From Termitomyces sp. T153 (Eukaryota; Basidiomycota; Agaricomycetes; Agaricales; Lyophyllaceae), in the NCBI GenBank assembly GCA_018296165.2, contig JACKQL020000166.1:1-64000 (forward strand): a DNA stretch of 64,000 bases, read 5' to 3'. The notes beneath the pieces were generated by a model. The model had not been told where the DNA came from and ran no database searches. It was given only the letters and a program-made list of their open reading frames with translations. Each line of letters opens with the position of its first letter. The first letter of the stretch is position 1. Positions 36,497-46,221 of the stretch are shown here, one piece after another. The translations under genes and the position numbers were made by a program.

Positions 36497-37627
36497 ATGT
36501 CTTCCCCCAGCAATCCAGTAGTCTCTCCCGCCAATTTGGATGAGGTGGTGCTGTACGACAGTGGGGGTGAGGAGTTTGAGCATTGGCGCCATGCTAGCGT
36601 CAGGGACCGGAGTTGTAAGTGGTGTCGACTTGTCTTTTTGGGATGATTGATGGGGCTTCTGTAGAGTCGTCCATGGTGGTGGTGGTGGATTTTCCGGGGG
36701 TTCTGAAACAGACCAAGTTTTGTCCTGCATTGCCGAAGGGGAAGGGGGCGTCCTTGGCGGTGGTTTGGGGGAAGCGTCGAGCCTCCCCGCCCTCAGGGGC
36801 AGGACCCAGCAAGAGGCCACGTGGGCGTGAGTCATCGGCAGGGCCTCCCAAGTCTTCCCTTTTTTCTCCTAACCCGGGCGTTCCCTTGGAACGGTCGTCG
36901 AGTCCCCCCATGCCTATTCCTTTGATCACGGAGGTCTTTCTTCGCAAGCAGGTGGAGGCTTTGACGACGTCATTGGCAGTATGGGAGGGTGAGCTCCGAT
37001 GGGCGAGGGAGGACCGTGACGCGGCGCAGACGGAGAAAGAGGCGATGGAGCGGGAGAGGAACACTTCGGTGCACGTGGTGACGGAGCGAGCGTTAGAGGT
37101 GCGGGGCTTGCGGGAGCGTCTGGTGCAGATGGAGGGGCAGCCCATGGGGGAGGCGGAGGGGTGGGGACAAGTTCCGGAGGGGGATGTGTTGTGGGTGGAG
37201 CTGGAGGCGGCAAGGCGGAGGGAGGATTGGTTGGCCAATGAGGCCACTTCGGGGCGTGTGGGGATCCTCCGTGAGTTGTCTCCCGTTCCCCCGTTTGTTA
37301 CTGACGGTTCATTTTCTGGGTTTAGGCTGGGTGTGGGAGCATTGGGTCCTCTTGGATGGTGCCTCCGCAGCGTTCATGTTGATTCAGGATGGTTTGATGC
37401 AGGGGTCCGTGGCTCAGCCTCCGGAGTTGCAGCAGGGGATGGCGCAATTGGAGAGGTTGTTGGCAGGGCATTGGCGACGCAGTGCGGTGGCCCCGGGGTC
37501 ATGGTGGGAGGTGGCGGCTGACGCGGGGGAGGCGTTGCCAGGGTTGGCAGAGATCTTAGCGGTGGTGCAGGCCCAGATGGAAGTCGACCTGGGGGTTGGG
37601 TTGCCAGGGGGTCTGGGGAGGGAGTGA
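36497..37627 (+). CDS. Intron-containing gene antisense in element C, coiled-coil protein
   Basis: Proposed exons are 36497-36614, 36665-37270 and 37326-37627. The second intron (37271-37325, GTGAGT to TTTAG) is supported because splicing restores the frame into WVWEHWVLLDGASAAF. The first intron has strong signals (GTAAGT to CTGTAG), and a matching intron lies at the same place in element F, but the simple join gives TAG, so that junction is unresolved. The protein has an acidic start (LYDSGGEEFEHW), a block VVVVDFPGVLKQTKFCPALP, a basic Pro/Ser-rich stretch, a coiled coil around EVFLRKQVEALTTSLAV to RLVQMEG, and a C-terminal helical region. Family not recognised. It is transcribed opposite to the LTR transcript, so its introns survive retrotransposition. 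Confidence 0.65.
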
Positions 37628-40374
37628 GATGGGTGTGGGCTTTGTTTCTTGTTGTTCTCAGACTTGCTGCCTCCCTCACCCTTTTGTATATATATAATTT
37701 TGGTACGCAAACATGTCCCTTTCTTGGACCCTGGGCGTGTGAAGTGAGGTTTTAGTTTGTGTGAGGGCAAAGTAAGCAAAACACGCAGGGGTGTGAGAGG
37801 GAGTTGAATCCCTAATGAATCCAGAGGCGGGAGTTATGCCCGCTAGTGCCTATCTGTGCTGGCTAGTCCCGGGGTTTGTCGGGACAGGGCGGGGCATTGC
37901 AGGGAGGATTTCTGAGGTTCGGCGGGGGTGGTGGGAGTTCTCCGGTGGAGTTCCATGGCATTTTGGGGCGGTGTTATTGAGTTCGATTCTCGGAATTTCC
38001 GACCAGGGGTGTAGGGGTTTTCTTTTGTCTGTGGCGGGGACGTGCGCCGTATTGGTATTGGAGGGCAGACCTTTGAATCTCTCACGGTGCCCAGTGGGTC
38101 CGGGGCTTTGGTTTTCTTGGTAGTGCAGTTGGCGGGGGGGGAGCAGAGGTCTTCCCGTGATCTGGCCCTTATGCCAGCACTGGTGGCGAAGGCGGCGGGG
38201 CCTTCTTCATTGGCGGGGTTCGGTGAGGCAAGGTTCGTCCTCGCAGCATAGTTGGTCTGGGTCAGGGTCGTGTTCCGGAGTATTGCGTCTGTGGGTGGGC
38301 ACGTTTGAGTGGTGCTTTGGTGTGCTCCAGAGTGTCGATGACCGAGGGGGCAGGATGCGGGGTGATCAGTCCTGACCAGTTCCTTTGGGTCCGGAGCCGA
38401 AATTTGAGGTTCTGGGTCATCTACATGACATTGCTTTCCTGACCAAGGGTAAATCCCAAGACGGACAGAGAAGTCTTATGTATTTCTGACACTCCCTCGA
38501 GTTTGGAGGTCTGTTGGAGTTGTGTTGGTGGATGTTTCTTTTGGGGCAGGGGCAGCACGGGGGTTGGTTGGGGAGTGGCTCGCCTCAGCGGAGATGCTTT
38601 GGGGCTTGTTCCGAGTGTTGTTCCTACCTGGGGTCGATGGTTCCTTCATCAGGGAAGAAGTGGGTGGCCCCGGAGTCGACACAAGGGTCACTCGGTGGGG
38701 GTTTGTTGGTTGTTCACGGTTGTTGGGGGGCGGCGGGGAGGTCAGCTGCGGGGAGGCACTGGAGTGGGGCTCCCTGGGAGCCGTGGCAGGGTTGAGGCAA
38801 CTCTTCATTCGTGTTCCGGAGTGGCCCAGAGATTGTTGCAAATGTGTGGTGGCAGTGGGGAGAGGCACTGCTCGCTTCTTGGGGAAGGCATCAGCAACCT
38901 TTGGGGTACTCCGAGAGATTACTTCGCATGTGGCCTGCTTCTGGGCACTCCAAAGAGGATACTTGTATGTGGCTTGCTTCTGGGTGCTCCGATGGTATGG
39001 TCCCTGTTCGACAGACATATTCTGGCATAGGGGCGGGACTCGGAGCAGGTGGTGATTTATGTTGCGGAGTTGGGCCTACCAGGGCATCGTTGTTGGGCTG
39101 GCGCAGGGTCGTTTGGGTCATTGAGCCAGGTGGGGAGGTCCTCTAGGGATATCGGAGTATGTGCCCTTTGGGTTGTCAGGTCGCTTAGACGACTCTCTGG
39201 GTGATGGTGGGCTTCTCCCTCCCTTATATGAACATGTCAGCAAATCTAGAGTACTTAGGGGAACTACTTCATATAGGGTCCTTTTTCCTATAGTTAGTTT
39301 GGGGTGACTCCTATGCTGGGGTTCCTTCGTGGGGGGTGGCGGAGTCTGGGGGTGGAGTTTGGGTTTGGGGGTGACATGCGGGGAGGTTTGGCATCCAGGG
39401 TCCTCGTTGTCGGGGGTTCCGGATTGTGTGGGAGGAGGTGGTGAAATAGCGGCGTGGTCCGGAGTTGTCCCTTGTCGGGAGGGGGGTGCCGTGGTTCTCC
39501 TCATTAATGTTTAGAAGCTTGGGGGTGTCTCAGTCTTGTGCCGGGGTTGTCGGGGTCAGGTCGGGGGTGTCGGGGCCCCTTCATTTGTTGGGTGGAGGTG
39601 ACAGCCGAGTCGACCAAGGTCCAGAAGCAGGTCCTGGGGTTGGAGCGTAGCCTAGGTCTGGGGTTCTTGTTCTGTTGTTGGGGTTGTTGGGTCAAGCTTG
39701 ATTTTGGTGGTTTTCGGGGCTAGTTGTTGGAGGGCGTAGTTCCTCGGGAAGGGGGGGGTCGGGGTGAGGGTCAGGGGTCGACAGTAGGGTTTGGTGATGT
39801 TGTTGGCGATTAGTCGCATTCGTCACTCTGCGGAGTTGCTAGTGGGTCGGCAGATCCTTAGGCAGGCTTTGAGGAAGCGCGTTCTCAGTGGTCTCATCAG
39901 GGCTGGTGATCCTCACACAATGGGTGACTGTTTTGCGGCGGGTTGGCATTATTGTTTGTCAGAGGGTTGGCGCTGTGCCGGAGACGTTTGTTGCTCATTT
40001 GGTCGGATGGTTGCCGGGTTTTAGGATGCTGTTCTTTGGATGATGTCAGGGTCAGCTTTGTGCGAGGGGACGGATTTGGCGGAGAGAGTGAGGGTGGAGG
40101 TGGGAGATGATTTGACGGTTTGCGTGAGGGGTTGGAGGTTGGGTGTGAGTTGGGGAGGGTGTCCGTGGGGGGAGCCATTGTATGGGTGTAACCGGAGTGG
40201 AGGGGACGTTTGGTGTCAAATCCGTGACTCAATGTGCCCCGGCGAATTGGGCAGGGCCGTATGAATCATAAGAGTTTCCAAGCACGGGTAGACCATAGAC
40301 ATCGGAGTTATTTGATCGTGTGTGCAGAGATAATATGGGCATCACGGACGGGGTAAGGTAGAGTCTTGATATTA
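37628..40374. other. Interior of element C without recognised genes
   Basis: This is GC-rich with strong strand asymmetry (G-rich on plus). Many overlapping frames of 60-180 codons occur, all of low complexity (Pro, Ser and Thr on the minus strand), and no retroviral motif was found. Near 40150-40232 a minus-strand frame around HGFDTKRPLHSGYTHTM resembles the gag start of element G, so the 5' end of gag is retained. A partly repeated unit of about 36 bp (GTGGC-TGCTTCTGGG) lies at 38925-39000. Confidence 0.6.
40361..40374 (-). promoter_or_regulatory. Leader / primer-binding site of element C (self-priming type)
   Basis: The minus strand just inside the 5' LTR reads TAATATCAAGACTC. It does not begin with TGG, so a normal tRNA primer is unlikely. 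AATATCAAGACT is perfectly complementary to AGTCTTGATATT in the LTR, 32 nt after the TATA box, where the transcript should start. Confidence 0.65.
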
Positions 40375-41090
40375 TGTCAGGTTCCGCTGACCTCAGGGGC
40401 TCAGCTGCACTGGGCGAGTCCTTACTAGGCGGGCGTGATCCCCTTGCACTGGTAACTGAACACTCAAAAACGTCCGGGCACTGATGGCTTGTGTGGATAG
40501 TCGGTGGGATGTGATTCAGACAGATCCGGGAAGGTCCGGAGAAGTCGGGTTGCGAGGAAACGGGACGGTCTTGGTGGGGTTCAGGCAGAAGACCGTTGGG
40601 GAGATTCACGGAAGTGAAGGAGTAGACAGCTGTGTGATCAATTGAAGCAGAGCCGGGGTTTGATGGGAGATCAATTGGAGTTGACGGAGTCTGGGACCGA
40701 GCGAAGAGCGAGGTTTGGACCTGGTGAAAGAGTGTCGGGGTTCGTGATTGTAATCACGGAGTTCGTGAGGTCGTTTAGGTTGATGAGGACTTGGGCACAA
40801 TGGCCGGATGGAGTCACTGAGACAGCGTCAGACGAAATGAAATAGAGTCGATATGGAACAAGAGTAGATTTGAGTGAGGATACGAAACAATAACGAGAAC
40901 AATAACGAAATGGGTACAAGGCGAGACTGAGAGACTGAGATAAGACCGGGAGACTGAGATAAGGAGAACGAGACACAAAACACAAAACACAAAACACAAA
41001 ACACAAAACATGAAACACGAAAGGAAACAGTCAGACCATGGGTAACGTTAAGCAATATCAAGACTAGAGTATGAAGAGCTACTCGACGAC

Positions 41091-41097
41091 TTATATA
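41091..41097 (-). promoter_or_regulatory. TATA box of the element C 5' LTR
   Basis: The minus strand reads AGTATATAAGT. The same box is kept in the LTRs at 35833, 58657, 60445 and 62576, always 32 nt from the start of the conserved 12-mer. Confidence 0.75.
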
Positions 41098-41410
41098 CTG
41101 ACTACCGGAGAACTTCAGGGTACGTCGGCTGCGGTGGCGGAGCTTGGCGGAGCTCGACGGAGTGGGTGGGTGTTGGTTCCGATTGAGGATCGGGCCGCGC
41201 TGATACGTTGATGGGATCATTGGGGAATGTGGGTTGCCCTGAGGTTGTCGTGATACTCTGGAATAGGTTGGAGGAACCAGGGTGTTGAGTTGATGATGGG
41301 TGGCGAAGATTGGGAACAGCGGGGGTGGTTCTCGGGGTTCAGGAGATCCAGGGTAAGTGTCAGTGGCTGTGGGGAAGGCACCGAAGTTGGCCAGGGGGCC
41401 GTCGGAGTTA

Positions 41411-41599
41411 GCCGGGGAGGCGTCGGAGTTAGCCGGGGAGGCGTCGGAGTTAGCCGGGGAGGCGTCGGAGTTAGCCGGGGAGGCGTCGGAGTTAGCCGGG
41501 GAGGCGTCGGAGTTAGCCGGGGAGGCGTCGGAGTTAGCCGGGGAGGCGTCGGAGTTAGCCGGGGAGGCGTCGGAGTTAGCCGGGGAGGTGTCAGAGTTA
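41411..41599. repeat. 21-bp minisatellite in the element C 5' LTR, 9 copies
   Basis: The unit is GCCGGGGAGGCGTCGGAGTTA, nine tandem copies, the last with two differences. Only one copy is present in the partner LTR. On the minus strand it encodes the seven-residue repeat ANSDASP inside a 283-codon open frame (40828-41679). Confidence 0.95.
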
Positions 41600-41710
41600 G
41601 CCGAAATAGGCGCGGAGCATGGGCAGAAGTTTGGCGGAGCGTCGGGGGTTTTTTGGGGGTTCGGGGGGTTGATGGACAATGTGCGGGGGTTCAGGGGACG
41701 GGTCGTGACA

Positions 41711-41715
41711 GGAAT
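41711..41715. repeat. Target-site duplication (right) of element C
   Basis: GGAAT, identical to 35112-35116. Confidence 0.85.
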
Positions 41716-42720
41716 ACACTCACTAGCAGGCCTTTGAAGATGTCAAGTGACTCACAGAAAAATGCAAGGAACACCACTGCAAACTTCTTGTCTATGGCCT
41801 GGAAGTAGACCCTGTCAACATGTTTATTGATGGCTGTGGCACTGGCATAGCCAGAGTGGTCAGCCAGGGTAAGGACTGGCACATAGCATTGGTGGCAGCC
41901 TTCTTCTCTGCAAATCTAAACTCAGCACAGCAGAACTACTCTGTGCATGAGATTGAAATGCTTGCAAGTGTCAGGTTCTACTGACCACAGGGGCTGAGCT
42001 TAACTGGGCAAGTCCTTACTAGATGGATGCAATGTCCTGCACTTATAACCTAGCACTCCAGGGTGGTCTGGACTTTAGATACTTGTGAGGATAAGTGAAG
42101 GGAAGCAATCCAAGTCTGAAGTGGTCCAAGGAAGTCTAAGACCAGGTATGGTAGAGTTTAGGTTTAAAGGCATGCTAGGCCCAAGTCTGTAGGCAAATGT
42201 ATAGGTGGTGGGGCAAGCAGAGGCTTCATGAGTGATGGGGGTGGAGCCAGAGTTTGATGAGGGATCAATTAAGAGTGATTGGTCTTGGGAGGTCTGGAGG
42301 TCTGAGAGTGGGTTGTGACAGCAGGTGTAGAAACAATGCTATGTTACTGGGACATCCTGCAGGGGGTCAAGTTTGTATGGTATACAGACCACAAAGAATT
42401 GATTGACCTCTTAAACCAGAAGAACCTGTCAGGGCATCAGGCTTGCTGGCTTGAAAAGATTAGCAAGTTCAACTTCCCAGTTGAATATATCCTAGGAGCA
42501 GAGAACATCCTCTCAGATGCATTTTCACAGCTCTACATGTATGATGAGCTGGTGACTGTTCAAGTAAGGAGTGAATATACATACCATGATGTCATTGACA
42601 ATGACTTTCTGAAGGATCATGGCATATCTATGCCAGTTCTTGTGGGAAAGAAGTGTGAGCTAGCCTGCCTGAATAGTATGGAAGTCAGTTTGGAAGAATT
42701 GAGCCCAGAGAATCTATGAC
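41716..42720 (+). pseudogene. RNase H domain of element E (split by a short LTR)
   Basis: The reading continues the RT frame cut at 35111. It includes QAFEDVK, LVYGLEVDPVNMFIDGCGTG (the first catalytic Asp region), VVSQGKDWHIALVAAFFSAN and NYSVHEIEMLA up to 41968, then VETMLCYWDILQGVKFVWYT after the short LTR, LLNQKNLSGHQACWLEKIS and AENILSDAFSQLY. Removing the LTR and one target duplication restores the frame. Stops are present upstream. Confidence 0.85.
41969..42320 (-). repeat. Short solo LTR in the RNase H region of element E
   Basis: Begins TGTCAGGTTCTAC and ends GGTTGTGACA, 352 bp, flanked by GCAAG (41964-41968) and GCAGG (42321-42325), a 5-bp duplication with one change. It belongs to the same LTR family but lacks most of the middle, so it is an internally deleted or separate short variant. 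CpG-poor and therefore older than element C. Confidence 0.85.
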
Positions 42721-43259
42721 AGGTAATAGAACCCTCAGAGGAGGATTCCACACCAAAGAATCAGGCATATCAATGCTGTGAGAAACCCATGACCAAAACT
42801 GGCCATGCAGAGACTATCCAAGAATTTGCCCCATGTATGGCACAGAGTTTTGTTCTAAAGGGTCCCAAAGACCCACAGGATTGAAAGGAAGGTGAGGGTA
42901 CCAGCAAAATCACTGGCAAACAAAAGCTCACAATTTGAGTACCCACAAAAACTTCTAAACCAAGCAACAGCATGCCATTAGTAGAAGAAGAAGTTATCTG
43001 TGATGAGCAACTAGCTCACCAAGCAGAAAAATTAAGTAGGACCTTGCACAATGAGCCCCAGAAATGTTAAGCAGAGGGCAAGAACCAATTGATCTACTTG
43101 AGAATGTATGGGGGAAATACTTTGAAGACTCCCTATTCCAAAAAGTAATGGAGCAGCCCTGAGAATACAGAAGCTTTGATATCACAAAGGACAAGCTCAT
43201 ATACCTGAGATCCAACAGTTCTCAAGTACTATGCATACTGAACATTTGGATAGCTGGAA

Positions 43260-44120
43260 GAAGCCTAAGAGAAATCATTATCTCAGAAGCTTACTGAGTC
43301 TTGGCCCATTTAGGGGTGACTAAAACATTGACTTATTTATGATATCACATATGGTGGAAGGAGATACACTATGATGTGTTAACCTACTGCAAATCATGTC
43401 AAACATGCAGCAGAACAAAACCAGCCAATCATAAACCTTATGGCTTACTACACTCCTTGACAGTCCCTACACAGCCCTGAAAAGTCATAGGAAGTGATTT
43501 TGTCTGGCCACTGCCTAAATCAAGAAGTCATGATGCCACATTTGACTCAATCACAGTGATCATTGACCACCTCACTGCTATGGTACATGTAGTCCCAAGC
43601 TGCACAACCTATGCTGCCAAGAACATCACAGAACTTGTATTTTCAGAAATGTATAAGTGTCATGGACTGCTGCAAGCCATTGTTAGTGACCAAGACAGCT
43701 ATTTTACTAGTATCTTTTGGACCCACTTACATTTATTAATTGGGACAAAACTAAGAATGTCAAGCTTGTACCACCTACAGACCAATGGGGGCTACAGAAT
43801 GTGGCAACTGAACCATTGTCCAAATGATATACCAAAGCATTAACCTAGTGCAGATGGACTGGGTCCAGAAACTTCCCACTATGGAGTTTGTAATAAATTT
43901 GGCAAGATCTGAAAGCACAGGCTACTCACCATTTTTTTTCAACCATGGTCATATGCCTTGGTCAATGGTGATGAGTATGCCAGAGTCAGAATATATGCAC
44001 AATGATTATGAACCACGATTATGGCTGCTCATGACAGCATATTGGCCACCCAAGTCAAACAAACCAAACTTGCAAATTGTAAACACAGAACCATCCTCTT
44101 CACTGAAGAAGACTTAGTCT
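43260..44120 (+). pseudogene. Integrase of element E
   Basis: HHCC part: AHLGVTKTLTYL and then CKSCQTCSRTKPANH near 43390-43430. Catalytic core: SDFVWPLPKSRSHDATFDSI, VIIDHLTAMVHVVPSC and IVSDQDSYFTSIFW. Stops and changed residues in the third catalytic region (QTNGGYRMWQ) show that it is inactive. Confidence 0.8.
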
Positions 44121-44181
44121 ATGTGTCCACCAAAAATTTGATGTACTCTAAGGGACATACCCTAAGAAACTGGCATGTAAG

Positions 44182-44540
44182 TTGATTCCCACATTTGTAA
44201 GACCTTACCTGATTCTGTATGACTATGGGAATCACTCCTTCCATGTGAAACTGCCTGCCACTATGCAGCAGTATGGTATACACAATGTGTTTCACACCTC
44301 CCTCCTGCATATACACTACTCAAATGATGACAAATTATTCCCAGGACAATTAGACAAGCAGGTAGTGGAACCTGAACAGCAACTGCATGAGTGGACTGCT
44401 GACAAAGTACTCAGTCATGCAGGCACCAGGTCAAATCTTCTATTCAAAGTATTATGGAAGTTGGGCAATAAAACCTAGTTGCTACAATCCCAAGTAGAGG
44501 ACCTGAACTTGCTGAAACCTTACCTCAATGTTCAGGGAGC
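44182..44540 (+). pseudogene. Chromodomain-like C-terminus of element E integrase
   Basis: After the GPY-like segment (FHVKLPATMQQYGIHNVFHT) comes VVEPEQQLHEWTADKVLSHA and LLFKVLWKLGNKT, the order and spacing of a chromovirus chromodomain, which directs integration to marked chromatin. One in-frame TAG follows the GNKT block. The aromatic cage residues were not checked by alignment. Confidence 0.6.
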
Positions 44541-44706
44541 TGCTAGTGTGGCAGAGCTCCCAATTGGGGTTGGTCATCCACCTCCATGCAACCCCCAAAT
44601 TTTCCTTAATGGATTGAAAAGAGACAAAAATTGACTCAAAAATTTCAAAGTCTATGGCTATAAAAGTGGAAAGAGTGCTCATTTAAACTTTACTGCAGTC
44701 TCTTGT

Positions 44707-45745
44707 TTGAGCTCTCCTGCTTGCATAACTGCTTCCTCCATTTACTTCCATCCTATTTGCCCTCTGCTCTCCATGGAACACCACTCACTACCCAAAAAGG
44801 GATTTGCTCTTCCCAATCTGGACAATAAGCCTCATCCTCCTCATTATTATGAGACCCTGAGCAATGCATCCTTCTGCACCTCAGATGGGATGATAGTCCT
44901 GGTCAATATCAATAGCCAGAGCATTGGACTCACACTGTCCCCAGCTCAATTCCAGATCTACAGAGATTAGAACACAAATTGTAGGAAAGACCCATTTATG
45001 GTGACCACAACCCCCTACTAGTGGGTTATTCTGACTGTGCTGACATGTTCAATTGCCACCCTTCCTATCCCTGCAAGCTTGTGACCTGGGATAACAAATA
45101 TCAAGGCTTCTTCTCTCCCTACTATTCCATCCCCTCAACAGCCATACAGTTCCCTTTCATCAATAAGTGCTATCAGTCTTTCCTCAATATTGGCCTCCTG
45201 CACCCTAATGGAGATATCAATCAGCTATGTTGGCAGACAGTCTTGTCAGCCATCCTTAGGCTGCATGCCCAGTCAGAGCTAAATCATGAGCACAGCAAGA
45301 AAAAATGTCAGCAAGTAGAACTTCAACAAGCTCACCAGGAAGATTTACTTCCACCTCACCTCCATGCTCCCTCCAAAACCCAATGCAAGTAGTGCACCAA
45401 CCAGAGATCCAGATCTGCCACTGACATGTCTAGCCCAACCCCTTCATCCTACCATGTCACTCTCATTATGCCCCTTACTCCTGCAGTGAGCAAGACCACA
45501 ACCCCATGACCTGCACTTGTCACTCCTACAAGGAGACCACTCTCACCAGTGCCTCTATCTCCTTACTCCTTGACACCAATAGTCACACTCTCACCCATGC
45601 CTCCAATAAATCTGGAGCTTCTGTTGTACCTCATACTAAATCCATAACCAATGCAACATCCATATCAAGTATTACCACAACCACTCCTGAGGAGTCTAAT
45701 GCTAGTAATACAGAGAAGACCCCCATCAAAAACCCAGATTAAGAG
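44707..45745 (+). pseudogene. Extra ORF region downstream of pol in element E
   Basis: Between the chromodomain and the right LTR lie plus-strand frames at 44707-44970 (PHYYETLSNASFCTSDGMIV and SIGLTLSPAQFQIYRD), 45021-45392 (YSDCADMFNCHPSYPCKLVT) and 45506-45742 (Ser/Thr-rich). They sit where an env-like or accessory ORF would be, but no signal peptide, membrane segment or known family was seen. Function unknown. Confidence 0.5.
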
Positions 45746-46009
45746 ATGTACGACCCAAATCTGGACCCCAAGCTGGCCAAGCTTGCCACCTCACTGACTG
45801 CTGCATCATTGGGTTAACACCTCCATTTCCCCTCTACTCACATCCCTTGAGGCTTTTGCTATCTTGAAAAAATAAAAACCCATTTCATGGTCTTTACTCA
45901 ACTGCCCTGTCCTTGTTTGACTCTGCTGTCCTTACTTGACTCACTGTTAGTCATTGTTGCCCCAACACTTCAAGGCCCCTATCATTGTCCATGATGCCTG
46001 GAGGGCATA

Positions 46010-46221
46010 TGTAGCAGTGTGATGCCAAGAGTACATCATACAAATGCTACCTACTGTACATCCAATGGCTTACTACTATTATATAACTTATTTAATTTCT
46101 ATGATATATAAATCATATTAGTAAGTTCTCTTAATCTTAGGACTTACAACTGTTCTATCTAAGGGACTCTAAAATTTCTACATGCAACATTACAGTGACT
46201 ATCCAGCACTCTACCATCACA
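46010..46221 (+). repeat. Right LTR of element E (212 bp)
   Basis: Begins TGTAGCAGTGTGATG and ends CTCTACCATCACA, with inverted ends (TGTGATG and CATCACA). A purine-rich CTGGAGGGCATA precedes it, as expected for a 3' LTR. It matches 30690-30802. Confidence 0.75.

Larger units (their letters stand above)
35117..41710 (-). mobile_element. Young non-autonomous LTR retrotransposon C carrying an antisense gene
   Basis: Two LTRs in the same orientation (35117-36284 and 40375-41710) bound a 4.1-kb interior, with a perfect 5-bp duplication GGAAT outside. The LTR transcript runs on the minus strand: TATA boxes point that way, the leader next to the right LTR is TAATATCAAGACTC, and a purine tract GAAGGGGGGGTGA abuts the left LTR. 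No capsid, protease, RT or integrase is found, so it must be mobilised in trans. CpG is abundant and the LTRs are nearly identical, so the insertion is recent. Confidence 0.9.
40375..41710 (-). repeat. 5' LTR of element C (1336 bp)
   Basis: Same ends as the left LTR. The length difference of 168 bp equals eight extra copies of a 21-bp unit. The TATA box lies at 41091-41097 (minus), and the 12-mer at 41054-41065. Confidence 0.9.
30619..46221 (+). mobile_element. Old Ty3/Gypsy element E (nested host element)
   Basis: The order on the plus strand is left LTR, gag, protease, RT, RNase H, integrase, chromodomain-like tail, an extra ORF, and right LTR. The RNase H frame is split by element C (35117-41710) and by a short LTR (41969-42320). 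Without these inserts and one copy of each target duplication the host is about 8.6 kb. It is decayed, with many stops, and has almost no CpG. The left boundary is approximate. Confidence 0.8.

Noticed and set aside
37950..38030. tRNA-like B box (GTTCGATTC)
   Set aside because: No A box or foldable cloverleaf was found around it; it sits in G-rich element C interior.
38476..39018. 180-codon minus-strand ORF in element C
   Set aside because: Pro/Ser/Thr-rich and overlapped by equally long frames on the other strand; no domain, so it is not supported as a gene.
41411..41599. Regular 21-bp repeats resembling a CRISPR array
   Set aside because: The units are directly tandem without spacers, in a fungal LTR; it is a minisatellite.
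41290..41808. 172-codon plus-strand ORF with GVGVSRG repeats
   Set aside because: Produced by translating the 21-bp repeat in an LTR and running past the LTR end into element E; no coding evidence.
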